NCBI GenBank assembly: GCA_016647705.1
Contig: CM028330.1
Span: 34,795,534-34,859,533, forward strand
DNA from: Eucommia ulmoides
Taxonomy: Eukaryota; Streptophyta; Magnoliopsida; Garryales; Eucommiaceae
Reading direction: 5' to 3'
Length of the DNA stretch: 64,000 bases
Each line of letters starts with the position of its first letter. The first letter of the stretch is position 1. The position numbers were made by a program, and so were the translations under genes. Under the pieces are notes generated by a model that was not told the origin of the DNA, made no database searches, and saw only the letters and a list, made by a program, of their open reading frames with translations. Positions 33,261 through 44,064 of this stretch are shown here, in pieces.

Positions 33261-35263
33261 TTTTTTTTTTTTTTTTCCAGAAAATCATTAATGTCTTCAT
33301 TTGCAACCATCTTGAATCATTTGTCAAATATCATGATGAAAACCATCATCACATATTATCTTTGAAATTCAACATTTTTCTTATTTGCTCAAATAAAATT
33401 CAATTATGAAATCACTCAATAAAAATATTAATTCCGTAAAATATCAAAGTTAATTTATCCATTAAAACATTTAGGGTCAACAGTTTAGTTATATGATGTT
33501 AAATCTAAAAACAAAAAAATTTACTACCAGTTGAACTATTGAGCAACATTTAATTTTCTGTCATTGAAAAATTAAATAAATGTATGAAAAGAAAAACAAA
33601 CCTAACTATAACCAATATGTGCACAACATAAATTTTCTAGCAAACTCGAAAATGTAGATAAATCACGAATACAATGTACATCCTTTCTATTGCACAATTT
33701 TCTGAAGCACAATTTTCAAAAACTTTAGTCATTTACCAAAAAAAAAGAAAAAAAAAAGCTTCACATGAACTTCGAATTCAATTTCATTAAAAAAATAATT
33801 CTTTCTCTTGTAATTGTTGTTAAAGAGTGGTGTCGATCTCCTCGATTAAAACTCACTCATCATGTCCATAACATAACTCTTATTCCAAACCCAAACTTTG
33901 AAGATTCCATACTTCTCCACCCTAAATCCTTTGCACATAATAGAGTATGAGCAAAGAAAACTAATTGAAATAATTACCAACAACTGGCACTAGCTACAAA
34001 ATAGAAGGGCAAACACACAAAGCCAAGTAGTTATAAGAGTACCAAAAGATCTACAAACAACTACAGAGGGTTCAAAAATACGAACACCAATTCAAGGATT
34101 GTGGGTTCACTCAAAAAACTCAAATATTTTGTATTGAGAACTTATTAAAGAACATATTGATTTAATGTAGTAATTAAAAAAAAAAGAATGATTTTATTTA
34201 TTTATTTATTTATGGATACAAACTAAACAGACCTTAATTCTGTTTGATTTCTAATTTGAAAATAGCATTTTTGTTAATATTAAAAACATTAGATTTTTAG
34301 AAACAAAATCTTTGATCATACATGTCGTGAAAATAGTTTACAATCAATCAATAACAAAAAATATTTGCACAATTATAAGCTAAACAAATCTTATTCCATC
34401 TTTCAATTCAATGCAAAAAAGTCTGAGAGAAACAGAAGCAAGCCCATATTTCCAACAGTCTTTGTCATATTGAATTAAGGTACTTTACATGTGCGTGCTT
34501 AACCCAACTTGACGGATTTTCTATATGATTAATCCATCTACTCTTTTTTTTTTTTTTTTTGTTACATATGATGGGGAAGGGATTGAATTTTAGACTTTTT
34601 ACAAGGGACGTAATCTAGATATCCACTAGATTACAAGTCTTGGAATATTAATCTATCTACTAATGGTTTATCTTTGCTGCATTCATAAACCATCCTTGCT
34701 TCAAAAAATTTAGAACTTGAAAGTAGGAAAATGAGCTAAATTTGTTTCGACATTCACTTTCTCTACAATGAGATGAATTGTTGGCATTAAGTGGTGTTTG
34801 TTTTAGCATTCCTAAGAAAATTTTGGAAGAGAAACAAAAAGATCAGTTTGTGTCGTTCCCTGAAATTTGTTCCAAATTTGGCGAAAATGGAGTAGAACCA
34901 TATTTTATTGGAAAAAAGGAAAAAAAAAAACAGATGGAAACACTAAACAAAAGACACCAAGCTATCAGATTTGTGTATCTTGTGTGACGCTACTTGTTAT
35001 TTGGCAGATGGCAATTTGATTCCTATCGGCTAGTCCTCTTCTATATTGGTGTGCCTTATATTTGATGGGGTCTAAAGAGAAATCTAGGAACATAAATCGT
35101 ATAGAGAGTTACAATTGAAATCAGGGAATAGAAACACTCAAGAGAAATCTGGGAACATAAAAACTGGGAACAACAAGAGAAATTGGGAACAATCACATAA
35201 ATCTAGGAACATAAACACTAAACGAAATAACTAAATAGTCATCTAGGAATAGAAACATTAAAC
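33261..35263. other. Spacer, nothing recognised
   Basis: AT-rich with T/A tracts (33250-33266, 33739-33757, 34543-34560). No gene or element supported. Confidence 0.5.
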
Positions 35264-36340
35264 ACCCCCCGTTTGGTAACCACTCTCATCCCAAAAATTT
35301 CAATTCCATTCCCACTTTTTTGAGATTTATTTTTGGGCATAGCGTTTGGTAATCCATCCCATTTTTTTGTTTTCATTTCCATCTTAGAATCCATCCCACT
35401 TTTTGTGAAGAAATGAAAACCAATTTTTTTTTTTTTTTTTTTGTCTCTACCTATTCCCATCCCATTCCCAACTAAAAAAAAAGTTTGTTCCTCCTCCTCC
35501 TCCTTTGGTTGTGTTCTTCATCCTCCATCTGCAATGGTCATCCTCCTCTAGTTCGCGAGTCCTTCGTCGTCGTCCTCCTTTGGTTTGAAATCGAACGTCC
35601 ATCGTCCTCCTCGTTCGTCGTCGTCCTCATCTGGTTCGAAATCAAACGTCCGTCGTCCTCGTCGTCCATCGTCGTCGTCCGGCCTCCTTCGTCGTTGTCT
35701 TCATCTGTCCATCCGCCATCGTCTGTCGTCATCTTTGTCCGGTGCTTATTTTGTTCGAAATCGAAATCGAAATCGAAATTGAAATCGAAAACGAAGTCAA
35801 AGATGTTGTTCGAAATTGAAATCGAAACCCTATTTTGGTTTCGATTTCGAAATTGAAATCGAAACCCTGTCAATCGAACGGTTTCGATTTCTGTGGTCGT
35901 CGTCCGACCTCCTCATCAATCGAACAACGTGTTTGACTTCGTTTTCAAAATTGAAATCGAAATCGAACAACATGTTCGATTTCTATTTCAAAATCGGATT
36001 TCAATTTCCATTTTGAAACCCAAATCGGATTTCCATTGTCGAAATGATTTTGATTTCAATTTCGATTGGGGTTTAGGATTTCAATTTCGATTGGATTTTA
36101 GGATTTCGATTTCAATTGGGGTTTAGGGTTTGATTGCATGATGATTTCTTGATTGTGGTTTAGAGTTCATTCTTAATTTCTTGGATAAAATTGTTATCAA
36201 ACGCGATTCTGTTTTCGGATAAAAAAAAAAAAATCGTTACCAAATGCAATTTTGTTCTGAAGAAGAAAACAAAATTCTCATTCTATCTCATTCTCATCCC
36301 ACTGCATGGGATGGGCACGAAACGGTTATCAAACGCCACC
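35264..36340. mobile_element. MITE-like element, family A, second copy
   Basis: The left end is CCCCCCGTTTGGTAACC. The inverted right end is GGTGGCGTTTGATAACCG, continuing as in the element at 3523, with TTA following on the right. Internal low-complexity blocks are TCGTCGTCC (35470-35740) and GAAATCGAAATCGAAA (35755-36120). The right arm repeats ATCGTTACCAAATGCAAT-like motifs, as in the other members. No transposase. Confidence 0.6.
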
Positions 36341-36756
36341 TTAACTAAACACTAACAACTCAATTAATCAGAAATATGTGGAAACAACTAAATAACTCAA
36401 TTAATTAATTTAAAAAAAAAAAGAACAAAATCAGAAAAATCATAAAATATATCATCACCAAATTCGAGGAATCAAGCTTATCGCAATCCACTTTGAGCTT
36501 AAACCAAATTTCACAATTCACTTTATGTTCCCTGAATATTGAGAATAGAAAGAACAAATAGAGAACCGATACAAATTTTTTAGGGCATAAAATAATATAT
36601 AAAACAATAGATAAAAAAACAACTGTTTTTGTAGTTTGAATTTCTGAAACAATAATTAGGAAACAGTACTAACCAAAACAAAACAATAATTAAGAAACAT
36701 AAAATATTAATTGAAATCCACAAACAGTAATTAAGAAACAAAAAAGGAAAAAATTT
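36341..36756. other. Spacer, nothing recognised
   Basis: A-rich non-coding sequence. Confidence 0.5.
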
Positions 36757-38440
36757 TGAGGGGTCCTATTTGTTCAAAAAATAATTTTCTAGGTCCCATA
36801 TTTTTTGGGGTCATTTCAAAAATACAATCATATTTATTCTTTCTAAATTACCCTTAATAGCTACAAAATTTTCAAAAATGCCATTGTGACCATTTTTTTT
36901 TTTCAAAACTCCTAACATTTATATATATAGAATTTCACTTGTTTTCAAATTTTTCTCAATTTTATTTTTTAATAAAAAATTTCAATTAATTTTATTTTTC
37001 TTAAAAATATTTTATTTTTATAAAATATCATAAATACTCTAATTATATTTCACTTAATTTTATTTTAATTTTTTTTTCTATGAACATTTTAAAATATAAA
37101 AAATTAAATATTAAATTCTATTTAAATTAAAAATTCCTTTAAAATATTTAAAAATCAATTAAGTAGATATCTACTTAGATATCCATTAAGTGAATATCCA
37201 CTTTATTAGATTTAGTAGATACCCACTTACATTATTTTTCACTTGATTTAATTTCAATTTTTGTTTATTTTTTTTAAATATTCTATGAACATTTTAAAAT
37301 ATAAAGAATTAGAGAAATCAGAAAATAAAAAATTTCATTGAATATTAATCTTCAATTACATTCCACTAGAAAATTACATAACTCCACCTATCCTCTAAGT
37401 GGAAATCCAAAAAAAACAAAAAATTAAAGTAAAAATCCGCTAAAAATTAAGACGATTGACTTCCGTTGTCTTCGCCAATCATCACACCGTCGCGCTCCCT
37501 CCATCTTCATCGGTCTTAAATAAGTAGATAGGTGTATATCTACTAAAAATTAATAAGTAGATATCCACTAAAAACAATCAGTAGATATCTACTGAACTAA
37601 AAAATAACACAAACATTTAAACAATCAAATTAAACAATCAATAGATATCCACTGAACTAAAAAATAACACAAACATTTAAATATCAGTAGATATCCAATG
37701 AACTAAAAAAAATAACACAAACATTTAAACAATCAAATTAAACAATTCAGTAGATATCCATTGAACTAAAGAATAACACAAATATTTAAACAATCAGTAG
37801 ATATCCACTGAACTAAAAAAATAACACAAACATTTAAACAATCAAATTAAACAATTCAGTAGATATCAACTGAAATAAAGAATAGCACAAATATTTAAAC
37901 AATCAATAGATATCCACTGAATTAAAAAAATAACACAAATATTTGAACAATCAAATTAAACAATCAGTAGATATCCACAGAACTAAAAAATAACACAAAC
38001 ATCTATACACAAAGGATAAAAATGACAAATAAATCAAGAAATTGTTAGAATTTAAGTTGAATCTAATTGGGCTATCCTAAATAATATCAAAATTTTAATT
38101 CAATTTCATTTATCATCCTTCACTTATCAAACAATGGACATCCACTAAACAATAGCACATTATTTATTTCAGTAGATATCCACACAAAATCAGTCAGTAG
38201 ATATCTAGACGAATCAATCATTGGATATCCACTTACCTCTAGTTGTTGAATCAAAACACAAGCACAAAACAACAACCATGGAGATGAAAAATACAACACC
38301 CAAACAACAACAAAAAAAAAAAAGAAAAAAAAAAGAAACCAGCAATCGAATACAACTATGGAGAAAAATAGCAGCAAAAAAACACAACCACATGGTTCAA
38401 CACATCTCAATACAACAGCCAAATAGCAAAAAAAAAAAAA

Positions 38441-38472
<32 letters not shown>

Positions 38473-39115
38473 ATACCTGAAATCGGGCGGTGGTAGTGGT
38501 GAAAACTACTCAGATCTGGACGGATCTGAGTAGATCTACTCAGATTTGGCCAAGCGACGAACGACGACCATTGGCAAGTAGCGACGGCGGGGACGAATAG
38601 CATCAGCAGCGAGCACCGAACGACGAACAGCAAACGGAGGCGACAAATAACGGCGACAACAAACCATCTCAACTGCCATCGACACCATCTCCTGGCCGGT
38701 CTCCCTCGATTTGTCCATATATGGCCAAATCTGAGTTCTCTCTCTCTCTCTCCATCCCTCGATTTGGCGACGCCACCATCGAACCCGTCATCGCTCTCCA
38801 TCACGCCTTGCCGTCTAAATGCCGTCACGCCTCGCCGCCGCCACGCCTCGCCATCGAATGAGAGAGGGCAGAGGTTGGCTGTGCCATTTTAGGGTTCTTG
38901 TCAGATGAGAGAGAGAGAGGAGAAAGGATGAGAGAGGGTAGGGGTAACATTATAGGGTTAAGGTTTAAAATGAGGAAGGGTATTTTTGTCATACAATTTA
39001 TGTTGTAGGGGTTGTGCCATTTTTTTTTTAAAAGAGGATCTAAAAAGTTATTTTTAATTGTATAGGATCTAAAAAGTTGTCCCATTTTAAAAAAGGACCT
39101 TTAGAGGAAAAACCC
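36757..39115. mobile_element. 2.3-kb unclassified repeat element with terminal similarity
   Basis: The left end contains GGGGTCCTATTTGTTC then CTAGGTCCCATATTTTTTGG. The right end, inverted, has AAAGGTCCTTTTTTTAAAA, GGGACAACTTTTTAGATCC and a second AACTTTTTAGATCC. The two ends thus share doubled GGTCC/GATCC-type inverted blocks. The interior has an AT-rich half with AGTAGATATCTACT palindromes and a tandem array. A GC-rich half (38500-38870) follows, with further CAGATCTG/GAGTAGATCTACTC palindromes. There is no long coding frame. Non-autonomous DNA transposon is the likeliest class, but I cannot assign a superfamily and saw no clear target duplication. Confidence 0.45.
37579..38010 (+). repeat. 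Higher-order tandem repeat of alternating long and short units
   Basis: Units start CAGTAGATATCCACTGAAC and run through AAAAATAACACAAACATTTAAACAATC. Long units add AAATTAAACAATT before the next start; short ones do not. Long and short alternate, giving a dimer of roughly 110 bp repeated about four times. Confidence 0.85.
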
Positions 39116-41390
39116 AAAAAAAAAATACTAATCTGGATTTATAGAGAGTAATTTAAAAATTGGAAGCAAAATATTTTTGGAACTATGAAACAATAATTGA
39201 GAAACAATACTAATCGGAACAAAATAGTAATTAAGAAAAGAAATACATGTCCTTCTATTTAAGTTGCTAGGCAGCTGTTCTGAGCTAAGTTGAGCTCTAC
39301 AGTTGGATTCCTTCCGGCTAGACTAAGTTCTTCCCTAATCGGAATTCACAAATATTAATTAAAAAATTGACAAAGATTTTTTTTTAAACTTCAATTTCTT
39401 TTCCCAGAAAATTGTAAAGAGAAACCAAAACACTTCTTAAATTCTGGGAACGAAAATAGATTTTTTAGAACATACAAAAAAAGATATCAATTAGTTGGTA
39501 AGCATTTGAAACGTACTACAGATTTTGGGAATTACAAGTAACGTTGAAGTTGATGTTGGTTGTCTTATGTATCAAGACAAAAACGGAACAGAACATAAGA
39601 AAATTGAAATAGAAACTAAAGAATTCAAATAAAAATCGCTAAAATGAATAAATTCAAGAATGGGGAATGATCCCTAAAACGGATCAAAATCTTATAATCA
39701 AAAAATAAAATAAAAATCCCTACAATAAAGAAATCAAATAGAAGTCCTAAGACCTAATCAAAAAAGAATCTATAAAATCAAATCAAATTAGATCACTAAA
39801 TGAAACAAAATAAACAACAAAAGCAACACATGCCATGAACTTTCTTTCCACCAACAACAAGTCAAATTCTAGGCATAGACCTTGAAGTCCGAGTCCATAC
39901 CATGATTTTCCAAAACTTTGAGTCAAATATGCAAACTGTTAGACATACAAAAAGCGAAAGTGGCCTAGTCTTTTTAAGTTTATATAACTGCGCAAACAAA
40001 AAGACGTGGGACACAGTTAAACCAAACAAAATGATATTGTGAAAAAGAATAGTCATTCAACTTGATGCCTATTAATGTTGTCAAAGTATTTTATTAAAGA
40101 CTTCAATTGATTAAAGTCTGAAGTTAAACACACACACACACACAGAGAGAATTGAATCAAAATCAAACTAAAAATATCCCTAGATTAATTCAAATCATAT
40201 GTAAAGAAGCTATCCACAAATCTAACTGAATGAAACACCTAAAAATTTAATCTATTAGAATCTGAAGTTGCAATTTTTTTTTTTTAAATAAATTAAAATA
40301 TGCAATACATTCAACAGAATCAAAATAACACTTAATTGATAACCCCCAAATTGAACGACTATAATCTTTCATATCATTCAGATAACCCCAAAATTGCTTT
40401 GACTATTCAATCAATGAAGAGAGGTTCTTGCAGTGAATGAAATGAAATGAAATAATCTAAATCAATGAAATTTCATAGCTGTGGATGGACTAACATCTTA
40501 AAAAATAAAAACAATGGGCAACCAAAAGTTCATACTTATAGATAAAAGCAATTGAATAAAGCCCTAATTTTTTCCCCATAAAATCCTATAAAAAAAGAAA
40601 TAGTCCATAAACAAAAATAATGGAACAAAAACAGATCAACAAGATATGTAAACGAGTTAAATAACAAACGATACTAAAAATACTTACAAAAATCAGATCT
40701 AGAAATTTCTTTTATGAATAGATCTACCAAAATTAAGAAAAAATCTGAACAAATTGAAAATAGATACTATTAAGAATCAAATCCAACCAAATCAAAGTTA
40801 TATTGCACCAAATTGAACTAAGATCTATTCAAATCAAAAAGAAAAAGTAGTGTCTAGTGGTGCATGTATGTGAAAATGTTACTCTTAAAATCAATTACTT
40901 TTTTTGTTTAAAAAATTACTTAAAAAAATATTCCATGTCTAAATAAATATATAATTATAATCAGTAAAATTTACCTATCCGAACTTGGTAAGGAAGTTGT
41001 TGACAAGGTTTAGAGATTTGATTCTTACATATTCATTGGTCTTCAATGCTTGAGTAATGACAAAAGCCTCATCATCCTATTTTCACAGAAATTAAGTTAA
41101 ATGATGCAAAAAAAAAGTTTCATTCATTTGGTGCGTGACGTGTGTCTGCTCTCAGATTCCTATTTCTGTTCCAAAAAAACTAATAACAAAAGTGTTATGT
41201 TTGCAGTTTTGTTGAACAAATTTCTAGACTCATAACAATGATGAAGAAGGAGACAAAAATACCCTTGAAATCAGGGAAGAAGAATGATCGATAGTTGATA
41301 AATTGTAGCAAAAAATAAAACAAATAAAACGTTAAAGGAAACTTATTCAGCCATTCAAATCATTCGGCTTCTTATAGAAACAAAAAAGAA
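39116..41390. other. Spacer left of the Tat/Ogre insertion
   Basis: AT-rich. A (CA)n(GA)n microsatellite lies at about 40130-40149. No gene or intact element recognised. Confidence 0.5.
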
Positions 41391-41395
41391 CATTG
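41391..41395. repeat. Target site duplication CATTG (left)
   Basis: Matches CATTG at 55240-55244 exactly; it was generated by the gypsy insertion. Confidence 0.9.
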
Positions 41396-41689
41396 TGTAG
41401 ACACGGCATTTTTGACCGCCTCGCAAAAAATTATACTTTATTTTATAGTTACCTTTATTTTTTTTTTTTTTATTGTACCGTATTTATGCGGTTTAATACT
41501 GCTAAATTAAGTTTTATTAATCTTTTAAGTAAATTAAATATTAGTAATTGATTTTTTTTTTTTTGGTTTTGTAGATTTTTCGAAGTGGAATAAAAACGCG
41601 TTAATTCGGAACAAAATGGACAAGAAACAGACGAGAACGAGAGAGGTCTGGACAGAACGCGGGGGGGCTGCAAAAAGGTCGCACGTGCG

Positions 41690-41873
41690 ACCAAAAAACT
41701 GGTCGCTGGTGCGACTAGTGTGCTGGCCGCACCAGCGACAAGCCACACTGGTCGCTGGTGCGACCAGTGGGCTGGCCGCATGTGCGGCCAGCAGGGGGTG
41801 TCCCCCCCCTTTTGTTGGGTGCACCGATTTCGGTGCACCCAAAAGGGGATGGGTGCACCGAATTTCGGTGCAC
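41690..41873 (+). promoter_or_regulatory. Hairpin cluster upstream of the LTR TATA box
   Basis: Perfect inverted repeats with 1-2 base loops: CTGGCCGCA-TG-TGCGGCCAG (41772-41791), GGGTGCACCGA-TT-TCGGTGCACCC (41817-41840) and GTGCACCGAA-T-TTCGGTGCAC (41853-41873). Further GTCGCTGGTGCGAC inverted repeats lie at 41700-41763. The 3' LTR keeps the last three. One GTCGC segment of about 24 bp is absent there. Confidence 0.85.
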
Positions 41874-42228
41874 TCACCCCCTTTTTCTTACCTTTTCGCA
41901 CGCCTTTTGTTCGGAGGAGTTTCAGAAAATTTCCTATAAATAGAAGAAGGCTCAGACAACTCAAGAGAGAGAATTTTGAGGGGAAGAAATTTTTTTGAGA
42001 GGAATTTTTGTAAGGGAGATGTGAAATCTGGAGAAAAATTTTGAAGAAAATAATATTATTTTCATTTTATTGTAATTTTGAAGAAGAAAAATCTCCAAGA
42101 AGGTGGTAAATTTTCATCTGTTGTAAATCTTACTCTTATTTTTTAAGTTGTTATTATATTAATTTTATTTTATTTTTGTAAATTAGATTTTTTTTTTCTT
42201 CTTCCTTTATTATTTATTTATTTATTTA

Positions 42229-42271
<43 letters not shown>

Positions 42272-42282
42272 AGTAATTGAAA

Positions 42283-43090
42283 CGAGGTGGAAAATTCCCA
42301 ACCTTCAATTTGAACGGCTTAAATTTAGAAGGGAATTACTCCCCTCGATGCGTGTGTGTGGGTGTTTTATTTAATTTGTATTAAATATAATGTGCTAACA
42401 ATACGAGGTGGAAAATTCCCAACCTTCAATTTGAACGGCTTAAATTTAGAAGGGAATTACTCCCCTCGATGCGTGTGTGCGGGTGTTTTATTTAATTTGT
42501 ATTAAATATAATGTGCTAATAATACGAGGTGGAAAATTCCCAACCTTCAATTTGAACGGCTTAAATTTAGAAGGGAATTACTCCCCTCGATGCGTGTGTG
42601 CGGGTGTTTTATTTAATTTGTATTAAATATAATGTGCTAACAATACGAGGTGGAAAATTCCCAACCTTCAATTTGAACGGCTTAAATTTAGAAGGGAATT
42701 ACTCCCCTCGATGCGTGTGTGCGGGTGTTTTATTTAATTTGTATTAACTATAATGTGCTAACAATACGAGGTGAAAAATTCCCAACCTTCAATTTGAACG
42801 GCTTAAATTTAGAAGGGAATTACTCCCCTCGATGCGTGTGTGCGGGTGTTTTATTTAATTTGTATTAAATATAATGTGCTAACGATACGAGGTGGAAAAT
42901 TTCCAACCTTCCATTTGAACGGTTTAAATTTAGAAGAGAAATTATTCCCCTCAATGTGTGCGTGCATGTGGGTGCGTGCGTTTTCTTTAACTCATATTAA
43001 ATATAATGTGCTAACAAGATGAGGTGGAAAATTCCCAGCCTTCCATCAGAACGGCCTAGGTTTAGAAGGGAGATCACTTCCCTCAATGTG
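42283..43090 (+). repeat. Tandem array in the 5' LTR: seven units of ~121 bp
   Basis: Units begin CGAGGTGGAAAATTCCCAAC at 42283, 42404, 42525, 42646, 42767, 42888 and (as TGAGGTGG) 43020. The first five are nearly identical; units 6 and 7 are diverged. Each carries AAATTTAGAAGGGAATTACT then CCCCTCGATGCGTGTGTG. Confidence 0.97.
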
Positions 43091-43527
43091 TGTGTATGTG
43101 TATATGTGTATATAAGGAGGATTTAAAAATAAAATAAAAACATTCGGATTTAAATTCTAATTGGACTTAATCGGATAAGGTACCGTCTTTGGACGGGCAT
43201 CTTGGGGTGCTTGACACCTTCCCCGAGCGTAACTGACCCCCGAACTCTTTAAACGAATCTCTGGTCAGACCATGTTATTTTTGGAGTCAAATTTTACTTA
43301 AGCCATTTTTTTTAAAATTATTTTCAAAAAAGAAAAACATTTTGATCTAGCACATCATTTAAACCCAATGCTAGGTGGCGACTCCTTTTTCTAAAACAGG
43401 CTTAAGTATATTTTAATGAGAAAATCGACGTTTTTTAAAAAACCCTTCTCGTTTTACCAGCGCCAAGCATATATAAGCATATATCTATATTTTCTGATTT
43501 TCTCTGGAAAATCGGGGCGCGTTCAGC

Positions 43528-43545
43528 TGGCGACTCCGCTGGGGA
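43528..43545 (+). promoter_or_regulatory. Primer-binding site, tRNA-Arg type
   Basis: TGGCGACTCCGCTGGGGA lies two bases after the 5' LTR. It is complementary to the 3' end of plant tRNA-Arg (ACG), ...TCCCCAGCGGAGTCG plus CCA, the usual primer of Tat/Ogre elements. Confidence 0.9.
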
Positions 43546-44064
43546 CCGGCTGAGGGTCGAGCCCAATATGTCTGAATAAGTCCAACTAATCTAAAGTTCG
43601 AATGTTAAATTTTATTTTTATTTTTTTCCCTCAATTCAGTAAATAAGTTGTGATTTTTTTTTTTTATATATCATTTATTTTTTATTTTTTATATATATTT
43701 TTTTTCCTTATTTCCTCTCAGGCCTTTATATCGTTGTAAATCCTCTGATAAAAGCCAAACTGTCTTGTATCCATATTATCCCTTCAGGATTCTATGATAC
43801 AAGACGAGAAAGGGGTTTTTTTTATACTTGATGGATTTATGACGTCTTGGAAAGTCCTAAAAAAAAAAAAAAAAAAAAAAAAAGAGCACACCAAACAAGT
43901 TCAAAGTTTTCAATATCGGTAGGGAACGACAAAAAAAAAAAACAAAAAATAATAAAAAAAAAATTTCATGTATCATCATTTGTTTTAATTAGTCGTTATC
44001 GAAATTGAAATCTTCGAATTAGAAAGGGCTTTAAGGCCACCTAAGACCCAGGTGAACTAAAAAA
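43546..44064 (+). other. Tat/Ogre 5' leader
   Basis: An untranslated leader with long T and A tracts between primer site and gag. No uORF of note. Confidence 0.7.

Larger units (their letters stand above)
41396..43525 (+). repeat. 5' LTR of the Tat/Ogre element (2130 bp)
   Basis: Contains, in order, a hairpin-rich GC block (41660-41875), a TATA box (CCTATAAATAGAAG, 41933-41946) that probably sets the U3/R transcription start, T tracts, and seven 121-bp-type tandem repeats (42283-43090). A U5-like end follows with the conserved GGGTGC...GACACCTTCC region. Confidence 0.93.

Noticed and set aside
37579..38010. CRISPR-like regular spacing
   Set aside because: Plant nuclear context; the 'spacers' are themselves repeated, so this is an ordinary tandem array.
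41470..41998. Several 90-160 codon frames in the gypsy LTR
   Set aside because: They arise from the GC-rich hairpin block, recur identically in the 3' LTR, and have no protein family; LTRs are non-coding.
42283..43090. Satellite or centromeric array
   Set aside because: Only seven units and precisely located inside both LTRs of one element; part of the LTR, not a free satellite here.
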